Below, piece by piece: positions 8,514 to 16,459 of a stretch of 64,000 nt of DNA. The stretch comes from Alteromonas naphthalenivorans (GTDB taxonomy: Bacteria > Pseudomonadota > Gammaproteobacteria > Enterobacterales > Alteromonadaceae). Location of the stretch: positions 2,108,001-2,172,000 of the forward strand of contig NC_015554.1 of NCBI RefSeq assembly GCF_000213655.1, read 5' to 3'. Made by a program: the position numbers and the translations under genes. A model generated the notes under the pieces. That model worked only from the letters and a program-made list of their open reading frames with translations, had not been told where the DNA came from and ran no database searches. Position 1 is the first letter of the stretch, and every line of letters begins with the position of its first letter.

Positions 8514-9065
8514 ATGCAAACTGCTAATCATGAAAATCTTCGCGCATCTCTAGCGCCAAAGGACCAAATTCAAGTTGCTGCCATATTTGAAGACAAATTG
8601 ACGGCAAAAAAAACCATTCAACAACTGGCAAATTCAACTGACGTCAGTACTGATCAAGTTGCCTTTATCGACGCAAGCGACACTGCAATGAGCGAGAAGT
8701 TAGAACAAGAAAGTAAAAGTATAGGTAAAAACTTATGGCACTCTCACCTAATGCTTGGTGGTGTAGGTTTACTTGTAGGCATGCTAGCAGCATTTCTTTT
8801 GGTTTCGTTTGGCCCTGAACTGACAAAACAAAACCCACTATTTACCTATATCGCATTGATAAGCCCAGGTATCTTTACCGGTTTGTTCGTAGCAGGCTTA
8901 GTTGGTCTTCGTCCAGACCGTTCAGAGATAGTGCAAGCGGTAAGGCATGCTATTAGAAGGAATCATGTGGCTGTGGTTATTAACTTGAAAAAGAGTCAAT
9001 CAGCGTCTGACATTTCATCGTTTTTACATTCGCGAAGCAAGAATGTGGTTGAAGCAATACGCTAA
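8514..9065 (+). CDS. Uncharacterised two-helix membrane protein
   Basis: A 183-residue protein that I cannot assign to a function. The N-terminal 70 residues look like a soluble domain (VAAIFEDKLTAKKTIQQLANS, in the style of the alpha/beta domains of stress-type proteins). Two membrane helices follow, at about residues 80-102 (LMLGGVGLLVGMLAAFLLV) and 112-135 (YIALISPGIFTGLFVAGLVGL), joined by a short loop. A basic C-terminal soluble segment (RPDRSEIVQAVRHAIRRN, then VAVVINLKKS) ends the protein. Both soluble parts are probably cytoplasmic. The start at 8514 has GGAG five bases upstream and is preferred to an earlier codon at 8490. It is monocistronic, with a long upstream region and a possible terminator shared with the convergent neighbour. 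Confidence 0.75.
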   Translation: MQTANHENLRASLAPKDQIQVAAIFEDKLTAKKTIQQLANSTDVSTDQVAFIDASDTAMSEKLEQESKSIGKNLWHSHLMLGGVGLLVGMLAAFLLVSFGPELTKQNPLFTYIALISPGIFTGLFVAGLVGLRPDRSEIVQAVRHAIRRNHVAVVINLKKSQSASDISSFLHSRSKNVVEAIR

Positions 9066-9110
9066 CACCGCTTTACAGCTGCTTAAGAACTGCTCAAATC
9101 GAAAGTAGCA

Positions 9111-9145
9111 GCCAACTCCCTTTAATCACAGACTAAGGGAGTGGC
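9111..9145. terminator. Inverted repeat between convergent genes, possible bidirectional terminator
   Basis: An 11-bp stem (GCCAACTCCCTT paired with AAGGGAGTGGC, one bulged A) with a 12-base loop lies between two convergent genes. No long T tract follows, so termination is inferred from the position more than from the sequence. Confidence 0.4.
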
Positions 9146-9150
9146 TATGT

Positions 9151-9693
9151 TTAATGGTCTTGGCTCAATTCATGGTGAGCCGTTAATTTTTTCGCCAATA
9201 AAAAGCACGCTGGAAATACTGCACCCCATACAACAGCTAAGATTAACCCCGTAACTAGGGGGGAATACCCAAAGGTGACAGCACCAAACTTTTGCCCACC
9301 GAAATAACTGAGCGGGGCGAAGACTGCACCGCCAAACATTGCAAGTAATGGCTTATCAGCAAACTCACTTAAGCTATGCTGAATCGACCCTCCTAATGCG
9401 GCCCACAGACACACAAGCCAAATAGGTATTATCAAATGAGATGCGCCACCGCTGAACCAAGCACCACGCTCAAAGCCAAATACCCCTGTCACCATCAAAA
9501 GTGAGTCCACCAGAGTACCTAGCAACAGCACTGCTATCATTATTTTACTATCTGACTTTCGCAACGGTGAATAAATAAGCCAGGCAATCAGTAAACCTAA
9601 AACCAAGAAAGTGCTTTGGTATAGAACCACTAACCACCAAATGGTTTGAAACCATAAAAAGTTTACTAATTTGATAATGAAACTGTTCGACAT
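9151..9693 (-). CDS. DUF2878 family membrane protein
   Basis: A 180-residue polytopic inner-membrane protein with about five to six hydrophobic helices (for example LVNFLWFQTIWWLVVLY, LVLGLLIAWLIYS, MIAVLLLGTLVDSLLMVTG). The pattern NFLWFQ-W at the N-terminus and GTLVDSLL with GHL/SHLI-type residues in the middle match the DUF2878 family as I remember it. The function is unknown. In other gammaproteobacteria this family is often near lipid-modifying genes such as cfa; here it stands alone, convergent with the two-helix membrane protein and divergent from a lipid-kinase fusion. The family name is from memory, so treat it as probable. Confidence 0.72.
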   Translation of the reverse strand: MSNSFIIKLVNFLWFQTIWWLVVLYQSTFLVLGLLIAWLIYSPLRKSDSKIMIAVLLLGTLVDSLLMVTGVFGFERGAWFSGGASHLIIPIWLVCLWAALGGSIQHSLSEFADKPLLAMFGGAVFAPLSYFGGQKFGAVTFGYSPLVTGLILAVVWGAVFPACFLLAKKLTAHHELSQDH

Positions 9694-9912
9694 TGCATTC
9701 GCCCGTTTATGAATATACTGACTGATGTGGAAAATCTGATGGAACCTTTACGCCGCTATCTATGACCCAGTTCACTTATAAAGATTAAACAAAACGTAAT
9801 TTTTAACTATTATTTTCATTCTACCTTCATAGATGCTCATTAGTAATAAACAAAATTGGCGGAACCACTGTATAAATAAACTGAATGTTTGAACAAAGGA
9901 AATGTGAACAGT

Positions 9913-11550
9913 ATGAAGATGGTTAAATATTATGTACTCGGCGCAATTTTAGCATTAGTGCTAACTTGGTTTAGCCCAATACTATGGCTCTCTGTTATCT
10001 TTGCTTGGATCAGTTTTTCGCTGATTGCAGTTAGTAGCGCCTACTTGCTTAATTACCCTGCATTGTTCAGAAAACGCGAAGATGGTTCAATCCCTATTTA
10101 TATTCGTTGGATATTCGTTCCATTTTTAATGGGAAGCTGGTTATACAACGAGTATGCAAGGCGTACCGACAAGGTTCCCCCTTTTCAAAAAATTGATGAG
10201 CAACTTTATTTAGGTTGTCGCATGTCTTCACAACATGTAGATATGCTGAAAAACAACAATATTAACGCTATTTTAGACGTTACTGCCGAATTCGATGGAT
10301 TAGACTGGACCGCCTATCAATTAGATTTTGATTATTTGAACATCCCTGTTCTTGATCATACCAGCCCCACTCAAGAACAACTAACCCTTGCAATTAACTG
10401 GTTAGATCAACAGCTCGTTGAAGGTAAGAATGTAGTTGTGCATTGTGCACTAGGTAGAGGCCGCTCTGTATTAGTGCTAGCCGCCTATCTACTGGCCAGG
10501 GATCCTTCCCTATCCATTCTAGATGCGATGGATAAAATTCAATCGGTTCGTTCAACAGCAAGGCTAAACAAACATCAATTGGCAGCTCTGGAAAAAATAA
10601 AGAATGGTGGGAGCTTGTCATTAACTAAACGTCTTACCCTTATTGCCAACCCCGTTGCAGGAGGGGGTAAATGGGAAGTTGAAAAGGCTGATATTCTGGC
10701 ACGACTTAACGAAAAGTTTAAAGTTACCGTTAAAGAAACAACCGAAGAAATAAACGGCGAAGTCTTGGCTAAAGAAGCCTTAGGCGATGGGGCACAAATT
10801 ATCGTAGCTTGTGGTGGCGACGGTACCATAACGGAGGTGGCCAATGCCCTTACCGATAAGAATGTCACTTTAGGGGTAATTCCCCTTGGTACGGCCAATG
10901 CCCTTTGTCAGGTACTCCATGGTTATGCCAGTAAAATTGTTCCTATCAGTACAGCGTGTGACGTCATTATTGACGGTAAAACCGCAGATATCGATACTGC
11001 CCAGTGTAATGGCCGAATGATGTTGCTGGTTGCTGCGGTGGGATTTGAAGAGCATATGATATCTGCTGCGGGACGGGGTGAGAAAGACTCTGGCGGACAA
11101 TTTGCCTACCTTAAAGGGCTTTGGGAAGCCATAGGAAAAAATGACAACCTTAATTTTCAGGTAAAATTTGATGATGAAGAATCTCAGCATTTGGAAACGC
11201 CAAGCTTAGTCATCGCTAATGCCGCACCACTTACCACCGCACTCGCGCAAGGCGGAAATTTACCCGATGTGACTGATGGTAAATTAGATATTACTTGGCT
11301 AACCCCACAAGATTCATCCGACCGACAATTACTTTCTTTGGCTGAGCTAGTGTTTGGACCTGAAGAATATAAAACCAGTTCAGACAGTATTAGGCACAAA
11401 CAAACCCCTTCGATATCTCTTTATTTCGACGAAGAAGTATCTTATGCAGTTGATGGTGAGATTTTCAGCGCTAGTGAAATTAGTATCACTACACACCCTG
11501 CAAGTTTACGAGTATTAACTGGAATCGACCACACGCAAAACAATAGTTAA
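9913..11550 (+). CDS. Dual-specificity phosphatase / diacylglycerol kinase-like fusion protein
   Basis: A 545-residue three-part protein. Residues about 5-50 form two membrane helices. Residues about 85-230 form a cysteine phosphatase domain with the P-loop HCALGRGRS (His177, Cys178, Arg184) and an upstream Asp in IPVLDHTSPT as the likely general acid. Residues about 240-545 form a lipid-kinase catalytic domain of the DagK/YegS/sphingosine-kinase type, with ANPVAGGGK near 244, GGDGTITEVANAL near 301 and PLGTANAL just after. One chain could therefore remove and add phosphates, probably on membrane lipids. The phosphatase loop resembles PTPMT1-type lipid phosphatases, but the substrate is not shown. 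The start at 9913 is preferred; the frame opens from a TTG at 9889 overlapping the AAAGGA ribosome site. Two inverted repeats follow the gene. Confidence 0.88.
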   Translation: MKMVKYYVLGAILALVLTWFSPILWLSVIFAWISFSLIAVSSAYLLNYPALFRKREDGSIPIYIRWIFVPFLMGSWLYNEYARRTDKVPPFQKIDEQLYLGCRMSSQHVDMLKNNNINAILDVTAEFDGLDWTAYQLDFDYLNIPVLDHTSPTQEQLTLAINWLDQQLVEGKNVVVHCALGRGRSVLVLAAYLLARDPSLSILDAMDKIQSVRSTARLNKHQLAALEKIKNGGSLSLTKRLTLIANPVAGGGKWEVEKADILARLNEKFKVTVKETTEEINGEVLAKEALGDGAQIIVACGGDGTITEVANALTDKNVTLGVIPLGTANALCQVLHGYASKIVPISTACDVIIDGKTADIDTAQCNGRMMLLVAAVGFEEHMISAAGRGEKDSGGQFAYLKGLWEAIGKNDNLNFQVKFDDEESQHLETPSLVIANAAPLTTALAQGGNLPDVTDGKLDITWLTPQDSSDRQLLSLAELVFGPEEYKTSSDSIRHKQTPSISLYFDEEVSYAVDGEIFSASEISITTHPASLRVLTGIDHTQNNS

Positions 11551-11561
11551 TCCCCAGCGCA

Positions 11562-11594
11562 ATAGCGTTAGGTAAAGATTACCGTAAACGCTAT
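11562..11594. repeat. Imperfect inverted repeat after the phosphatase-kinase gene
   Basis: ATAGCGTT (11562-11569) pairs with AACGCTAT (11587-11594), and the inner GGTA/TACC can extend the stem. No T tract follows. It may form an mRNA 3'-end structure. Confidence 0.45.
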
Positions 11595-11613
11595 GTAAGA
11601 AATGCATTATTTA

Positions 11614-11650
11614 AGCGGTTCCTTATGTATTGAAATAATAAGTAACCGCT
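11614..11650. repeat. Second inverted repeat upstream of the hemerythrin gene
   Basis: AGCGGTT (11614-11620) pairs with AACCGCT (11644-11650), with an inner CTTAT/ATAAG pairing around a short A-rich loop. It lies 20 bp after the previous inverted repeat and 110 bp before the hemerythrin start, so it may be a weak terminator or a leader structure. Confidence 0.45.
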
Positions 11651-11760
11651 AAAATCAGCATTTACAATGACTTAGTGAACTCAATATAGTGGAACACTTC
11701 TCGCATTCTTTATTGTGCTTTTACGCCACCTATTCAGTACAACTAGTTGAGGGATTACCG

Positions 11761-12204
11761 ATGAAAATTTTTGAAGCACTACGCCAAGATCATGAGAAGC
11801 AACGATTGTTACTTAAAATACTCGCTGAGACCAGCGGAGACACCGCTGCTCGCCGTGAATACTACCAAGAGTTGAAAGATCAGCTTGAAAGTCATGCAGT
11901 GGCGGAGGAACGTCATTTTTATTCTCCGCTGCTTAAAAAAGATGAAGCGGTAGATTTAACCCGCCATGGTATTGCAGAGCATCACGAGATTGATGAGCTT
12001 ATCGAAAAATTGGATGAGACCAAAATGGACTCACCCGGGTGGCTACGTCACTTAAAATCTCTTCAAGAAAAAGTTGAGCATCACCTTGCTGACGAAGAGC
12101 AAGAGTTTTTTCAAGTTGCTGGCCGACTTCTTAACGATTCTCAAAAGAGTAAACTTGCCGACGCTTACCAAGAAGAAATGGCAAAAGAACTCGCGCCTCA
12201 CTAG
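11761..12204 (+). CDS. Hemerythrin HHE domain protein
   Basis: A 147-residue all-helical protein with metal-binding His/Glu positions spread as in the HHE cation-binding family: LRQDHEKQ near residue 10, LESHAVAEERHFY near 46, HGIAEHHEIDEL near 80, and EHHLADEEQEFF near 110. Such proteins bind a di-iron centre and have been linked to oxygen, nitric oxide or iron handling; the ligand here cannot be told. The start at 11761 follows GAGGGATTACCG and is preferred to an upstream in-frame codon. The gene is followed by a strong bidirectional terminator shared with the Pmp3-like gene. Confidence 0.88.
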   Translation: MKIFEALRQDHEKQRLLLKILAETSGDTAARREYYQELKDQLESHAVAEERHFYSPLLKKDEAVDLTRHGIAEHHEIDELIEKLDETKMDSPGWLRHLKSLQEKVEHHLADEEQEFFQVAGRLLNDSQKSKLADAYQEEMAKELAPH

Positions 12205-12237
12205 GCGCGCGTTTCACATAAATCTTACTGATACAAA

Positions 12238-12267
12238 AAAGGCCAGTCATAGACTGGCCTTTCTTTT
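12238..12267. terminator. Bidirectional Rho-independent terminator
   Basis: An 11-bp stem (AAAGGCCAGTC 12238-12248, GACTGGCCTTT 12252-12262) with a three-base loop, A-rich before and T-rich after. It serves the hemerythrin gene (+) and the convergent Pmp3-like gene (-). Confidence 0.85.
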
Positions 12268-12300
12268 CATGCTTGGTTTACTAAAAATTAGTAAAATTAA

Positions 12301-12459
12301 CTATCGTTTAGCAATAATGTACACGGCGTGGATAACACCAGGGAAATAACCAAACAATGTTAGAAGGATGTTTATCCAAAACTGAGCGCCAATACCAACT
12401 TGTAAGAACACACCTAGAGGAGGCAGTAAAATTGAAAGTATAATGCGAATAATGTCCAT
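12301..12459 (-). CDS. YqaE/Pmp3 family small membrane protein
   Basis: A 52-residue hydrophobic peptide beginning MDIIRIILSILLPPLGVFLQ and ending GYFPGVIHAVYIIAKR. It has the two membrane helices and the LPPLGVF and GYFPGVIHA signatures of the Pmp3/YqaE (UPF0057) family, linked in other organisms to salt, cold or membrane-potential stress. The ATG at 12459 is preceded by AAGGATATTATT. The length is typical for the family. It shares a terminator with the convergent hemerythrin gene. Confidence 0.92.
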   Translation of the reverse strand: MDIIRIILSILLPPLGVFLQVGIGAQFWINILLTLFGYFPGVIHAVYIIAKR

Positions 12460-12589
12460 AATAATATCCTTGTTTTTGAAGTAATTTCACAGTTTACCCA
12501 CTCTAACGGCAATATCTTACGTTTTTAAGCAGGCTTTGTTTTTATAATGCATATATACTGCCAACAATAAGGAATTTAACGGTTCCCGT

Positions 12590-14884
12590 CTATTCGCCTA
12601 AAGGTGAATTCTCTAACCACTCTTCTAGCGCATCCTTCGCTAATGGTCGGCTAATGAAGTAACCTTGTGCAATATCACAGCCCCATTCTTTCAAAATATT
12701 GAGCGACATCTCGTCTTCTACCCCTTCAGCTACCACTTTTAAGTCGAAAGCAGTGGCTAATCCCAGCACGGTATGCACTATTTGTTTATCGTTATCATCG
12801 GTTGCTAACGATAATATAAAGCTTTTATCAATTTTGATTGTATCGACAGGCAGGTTCTTCAAATAGGCAAGCGAAGAGTAACCAGTGCCAAAGTCGTCAA
12901 TAGCAAAGTGAAAACCCCTGCTCGTTAACGCGTTTAAGTTTTCAATAGCAAGCGACGCATCGGCCACCAAATCACTCTCTGTGATTTCTAGCTCTAGGGC
13001 ATCTGGAGAAAGGGCTGCGTCGGTAAGTATAGAAACCAATTTATCGAGTAACGGCTTATTTTGAATATCTTGAGTGGATAAATTCATCGCAACCGTAAAG
13101 CCATAACCTTTCTGCCTAAAGTACGACAAATCAGCAATGGTTCGTTGCATAACCCATGTCGTGACTTGTTCAATTAGGCCTGCCTGTTCAGCAATAGTAA
13201 TAAACTCATCTGGTGGTACGAAGCCAAGTGTTTCGTTGTTCCACCTGATTAGCGCCTCCATGCTGCATACTTTCATCGTGCTGAGATCAATTTTAGGTTG
13301 ATACACCATTGAAAGCTCGCTTTGATTGCTAGCAAGCGCCCGCTTAAGCTCGGTAGTAATGGTCAAACGCCTAACGTACTTAGCCTCAAGTTCGGGGCGA
13401 TAATGCACACACCATGCATTTGAGTGAATAGCTTCGTCGGTAACAATATTAACTTTACGAAATAGTTCTTCTGAGTTGGTGGCATCCTGAGGGCAAGACA
13501 CCACGGCCATCGCCACTTTGACAGGGATGGAGATTAGGTTACTCTCGACGGGCTGCTCTAAAATGTGTTTCAACGTTTCGAGTTGGTTTTCATCTAACGC
13601 TGTATCGGTAATATAGAGAATTTCTCCCCCCGCTAAACGTGCAGATGTGCCAGGCCAACGAAGCAAACGCGTAGCAAGTGCCTTAAGCGTGTTGTCCCCG
13701 TTAGAATACCCATAAAGGTCGTTAGTGGTTCTAAAACCTATAATGGTAATAGCAACAACCTGCAAATTTTCATTTTCAGACATCTTTCCATCAAAGTAGC
13801 CTTCAACATAATTTCGATTAAACAAGCCAGTAAGCACGTCATGTTGCGCTTGATACCTAATATGCTTTTCTCGATGTTGAATGCTCTCTTGCATGCTATC
13901 AACTGCCGTAGCGAGCTCACTAATTTCACGTAACTTTGAAGGTTTATCTAGTGTCGCGCCGTACTCACCGCCTGCTACCCGATTCACTGCTTTTACAAGG
14001 TTAGAAACAGAACTGCTGACATTTCGAGCCAATAGCATTGAGAACCCTAACGCCACTAAAACTGCAATTAGGGTTAACACCAAAATACTTAATTGGATAT
14101 TAGTAAACGCCTGAAAAGCCTCTGACACGTCCACAGCTATAGTAATGCGTACAGGAAGCTCCGACACCGACAGTAAGCTAACTTCACGGCTTATGTAGGT
14201 GTTTTTCTGCTTGAACGTTACATCGACCCAAGACGGTGTGGGGTCACTTGTTAACACTGATTCTACTTGCTCTGGTGAGAGCGTTGATGCAATCGGCGTA
14301 TTGTCACTCATATTGGTGATAATAATTTCAGCATCAACAAGATTTCTTAGTTCTTGTAATAATGTTTCATCAAACTCCACACCAATGATCATGTAATAAC
14401 GTAATGTCGGAATTTCTACTTTATAGAGATTCAACTGAATTAATGAGTCATCAATGAGGAAAAAACCATTTTCGTAGCCTTTTGCAACCAAAGCGGTGCT
14501 GGCTTCTAAGGTTTCACCCGGTTTAAATAAGGCACTATGAGAAGCAACAATGGTGTGATCTAAATTCACTAATGCAATCACATCTGAATTAATTCGCGAT
14601 GCATAACTTTCTAATGCAGTTTGTATAGAGGGTAAATCTGAGGTCCCCACTGCTTGGCGAAAATCGTAAGACCGAAGGAGTACGTTGGAGACGCTTTTAA
14701 TGATAGCTTGGCGATCTTCAATTAGCCTATGCAGCACCTTTTCGGTAACAGCAATATCTTGACTAATATTTTGTTTAACTAAGTTGTTGGCTGACTTCCA
14801 CACCCCTGCAACAATGAGGAGTGAGGCTATAAAAATCCCGCCAAGAAGCGTTCTAAAAAGACTTTGTCGAAGTGATATTTGCAA
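12590..14884 (-). CDS. Membrane GGDEF/EAL protein, probable c-di-GMP phosphodiesterase
   Basis: A 764-residue inner-membrane signalling protein. Order: membrane helix about 12-32, periplasmic Cache-like sensor about 40-250, membrane helix about 262-285, HAMP to about 340, GGDEF domain about 350-500, EAL domain about 515-755. The cyclase signature is degenerate: where GGDEF is expected, near residue 418, the chain reads AGGEI, so synthesis of c-di-GMP is unlikely. The EAL domain looks complete, with EALIRW, NLSTQDI, EITESDL, DDFGTGYSS, VAEGVED and GYFISRP, so it should hydrolyse c-di-GMP, possibly with GTP binding by the dead GGDEF domain as an allosteric input. The signal sensed is unknown. 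Confidence 0.92.
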   Translation of the reverse strand: MQISLRQSLFRTLLGGIFIASLLIVAGVWKSANNLVKQNISQDIAVTEKVLHRLIEDRQAIIKSVSNVLLRSYDFRQAVGTSDLPSIQTALESYASRINSDVIALVNLDHTIVASHSALFKPGETLEASTALVAKGYENGFFLIDDSLIQLNLYKVEIPTLRYYMIIGVEFDETLLQELRNLVDAEIIITNMSDNTPIASTLSPEQVESVLTSDPTPSWVDVTFKQKNTYISREVSLLSVSELPVRITIAVDVSEAFQAFTNIQLSILVLTLIAVLVALGFSMLLARNVSSSVSNLVKAVNRVAGGEYGATLDKPSKLREISELATAVDSMQESIQHREKHIRYQAQHDVLTGLFNRNYVEGYFDGKMSENENLQVVAITIIGFRTTNDLYGYSNGDNTLKALATRLLRWPGTSARLAGGEILYITDTALDENQLETLKHILEQPVESNLISIPVKVAMAVVSCPQDATNSEELFRKVNIVTDEAIHSNAWCVHYRPELEAKYVRRLTITTELKRALASNQSELSMVYQPKIDLSTMKVCSMEALIRWNNETLGFVPPDEFITIAEQAGLIEQVTTWVMQRTIADLSYFRQKGYGFTVAMNLSTQDIQNKPLLDKLVSILTDAALSPDALELEITESDLVADASLAIENLNALTSRGFHFAIDDFGTGYSSLAYLKNLPVDTIKIDKSFILSLATDDNDKQIVHTVLGLATAFDLKVVAEGVEDEMSLNILKEWGCDIAQGYFISRPLAKDALEEWLENSPLGE

Positions 14885-15022
14885 CCTACCGCTCCCAGCG
14901 CGCCGATCTATACATAATACGTGTATTCACTTTTTCTAATTGAGTTAGTAGCATAGCCCAATTACCGCAATACTTATAGTCGCGAGGTTGTCGTAATTCT
15001 TCATTTTATAACGGATTAGAAA

Positions 15023-15053
15023 CAAAAAAACCGGCTAAAAGCCGGTTTTTAAA
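15023..15053 (-). terminator. Rho-independent terminator after tRNA-Leu
   Basis: The stem CCGGCT/AGCCGG (15031-15036 and 15040-15045) has an AAA loop and is flanked by A and T tracts that extend the pairing. On the minus strand it directly follows the tRNA-Leu 3' end and closes the secG-tRNA transcript. Confidence 0.85.
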
Positions 15054-15055
15054 GT

Positions 15056-15141
15056 TGGTGCGGAAAGCGGGACTTGAACCCGCACGAGCTATGCTCACCA
15101 CCCCCTCAAGATGGCGTGTCTACCAATTCCACCACTTCCGC
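15056..15141 (-). tRNA. tRNA-Leu (anticodon GAG)
   Basis: An 86-nt type II tRNA with CCA encoded. The acceptor arm GCGGAAG pairs with TTTCCGC, followed by discriminator A and CCA. The D-arm GGTAGACACG, the anticodon stem CCATC/GGTGG around loop TTGAGGG (anticodon GAG), a variable arm, and the T-arm with GGTTCAAGTCC are all visible. It reads CUC/CUU codons. It sits just after secG, the same place as the corresponding leucine tRNA in E. coli. Confidence 0.95.
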
Positions 15142-15148
15142 AAAAATC

Positions 15149-15607
15149 TTAGTTAGGTACGTCTGAATCGTCAGATTTAGGTACGTCTTCCTCAGTAATT
15201 TCAGCCTGAGGAGCCTCAGCGTTAGGAGCGTCATCCATTGGGATATCATTCGACGTTGCTGCGTCTTCTACAGGCGTATCCATAACTGGAACATCCATAT
15301 CAGCTGGCGCTTGAACCGGCGCTTCAACAGCCGCTGGTACTTCTAAATTATCCCACTCGTCTTCTGCACTTTCGCGGTTCGCTGTCATCGCGCCTAAAGT
15401 AAGGCTGATGAAGAAAAACAAACCAGCAAGAATAGCGGTAGTGCGAGTCATGAAGTTACCAGAACCACCTGAACCGAAAACCGTGTTTGAGCCGCCGCTA
15501 CCAAAAGAAGCGCCCATATCTGCACCTTTACCCTGTTGAATAAGAACAAAACCAATCAACAGCAATGCAACAATTAAATATGCTACCAGTAGCACTTCGT
15601 AAACCAT
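15149..15607 (-). CDS. secG: Preprotein translocase subunit SecG
   Basis: A 152-residue membrane protein of the SecYEG channel that aids protein export. Two membrane helices are visible (VLLVAYLIVALLLIGFVLIQ, and TTAILAGLFFFISLTLGA), joined by the conserved glycine/serine-rich loop with QQGKGADMGASFGSG. The C-terminal about 75 residues form a long acidic tail rich in Asp, Glu, Pro and Ala, longer than in E. coli SecG (110 residues). It follows tpiA by 10 bp and precedes tRNA-Leu, in the glmM-tpiA-secG-tRNA order known from several gammaproteobacteria. Confidence 0.95.
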   Translation of the reverse strand: MVYEVLLVAYLIVALLLIGFVLIQQGKGADMGASFGSGGSNTVFGSGGSGNFMTRTTAILAGLFFFISLTLGAMTANRESAEDEWDNLEVPAAVEAPVQAPADMDVPVMDTPVEDAATSNDIPMDDAPNAEAPQAEITEEDVPKSDDSDVPN

Positions 15608-15617
15608 AATTACCTCG

Positions 15618-16364
15618 TCAGTTTGCCGCTTGGCAAATTGAAATAAAATCTTCTGTCTTTAAGCTGGCGCCACCAATGAGGCCACCATCTACGTCTTGTT
15701 GTGCAAACAATGTTTTAGCATTATCTGCTTTAACACTGCCGCCATATAAAATTCGTAACCCTTGAGCAAGCTCTGCGTCTACTTTTGCAAAGTATCCACG
15801 AATAAATTCATGTACATCTTGCGCTTGTTCAGGTGAAGCAGTCTTTCCAGTACCTATGGCCCAAACAGGCTCGTAAGCAAGTACCGATTTAGAAAGCTCT
15901 TCAACGGTTAAACCGTTAACTAATGCATCAAGTTGTTCGCCAATGAAAGACTCAACCTGACCACTTTCTCTAATATCAAGCGACTCACCCACACAAATAA
16001 TTGGGGTTAATCCACTCGCAATTGATTTCTTTGCTTTTTCGGCCACTAAGCTATTGCTTTCACCGTGGTCGTCTCTTCTCTCTGAGTGCCCTACTATGGC
16101 GTACTTACAACCAAGTTCACACAGCATGTCAGCAGAAAGGTCACCCGTGTGAGCGCCATTATCAAGATGACTCACATCTTGTCCACCCAGCGCAAAAGCT
16201 TGGGTAGAAAATGCTGAAAGATATAAAGCAGGAGGACAAATAACTACATCAACATTATCAACCGCATTATTCTCAAATGCATCGTTGAACGCAGTGACGA
16301 GAGAACGATTACCGTTCATTTTCCAATTGCCCGCTACCAGCGGCTTTCTTTTATTGTTATTCAC
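15618..16364 (-). CDS. tpiA: Triosephosphate isomerase
   Basis: A 248-residue TIM-barrel enzyme of glycolysis and gluconeogenesis, interconverting dihydroxyacetone phosphate and glyceraldehyde-3-phosphate. The catalytic elements are present: NWKMNG with the substrate lysine near residue 15, VGHSERRDD with the electrophilic histidine, AYEPVWAIGTGK with the catalytic glutamate and loop 6, and YGGSVK and GGASL for phosphate binding. Full family length. It lies 95 bp downstream of glmM and 10 bp upstream of secG. Confidence 0.97.
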   Translation of the reverse strand: MNNNKRKPLVAGNWKMNGNRSLVTAFNDAFENNAVDNVDVVICPPALYLSAFSTQAFALGGQDVSHLDNGAHTGDLSADMLCELGCKYAIVGHSERRDDHGESNSLVAEKAKKSIASGLTPIICVGESLDIRESGQVESFIGEQLDALVNGLTVEELSKSVLAYEPVWAIGTGKTASPEQAQDVHEFIRGYFAKVDAELAQGLRILYGGSVKADNAKTLFAQQDVDGGLIGGASLKTEDFISICQAAN

Positions 16365-16459
16365 AATGCAGACCTTAGCCCTGTCTTAAAGCGGGCGTGA
16401 TATTAACGATTTCAGTAAAAATATACAAGTATAAAACGCAAAATTAGTAGTTCTGCCAA

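Noticed and set aside
15056..15141. tRNA-Leu as an integrated-element attachment site
   Set aside because: No integrase, direct repeat of the tRNA 3' end or foreign gene block is adjacent; a terminator follows at once.
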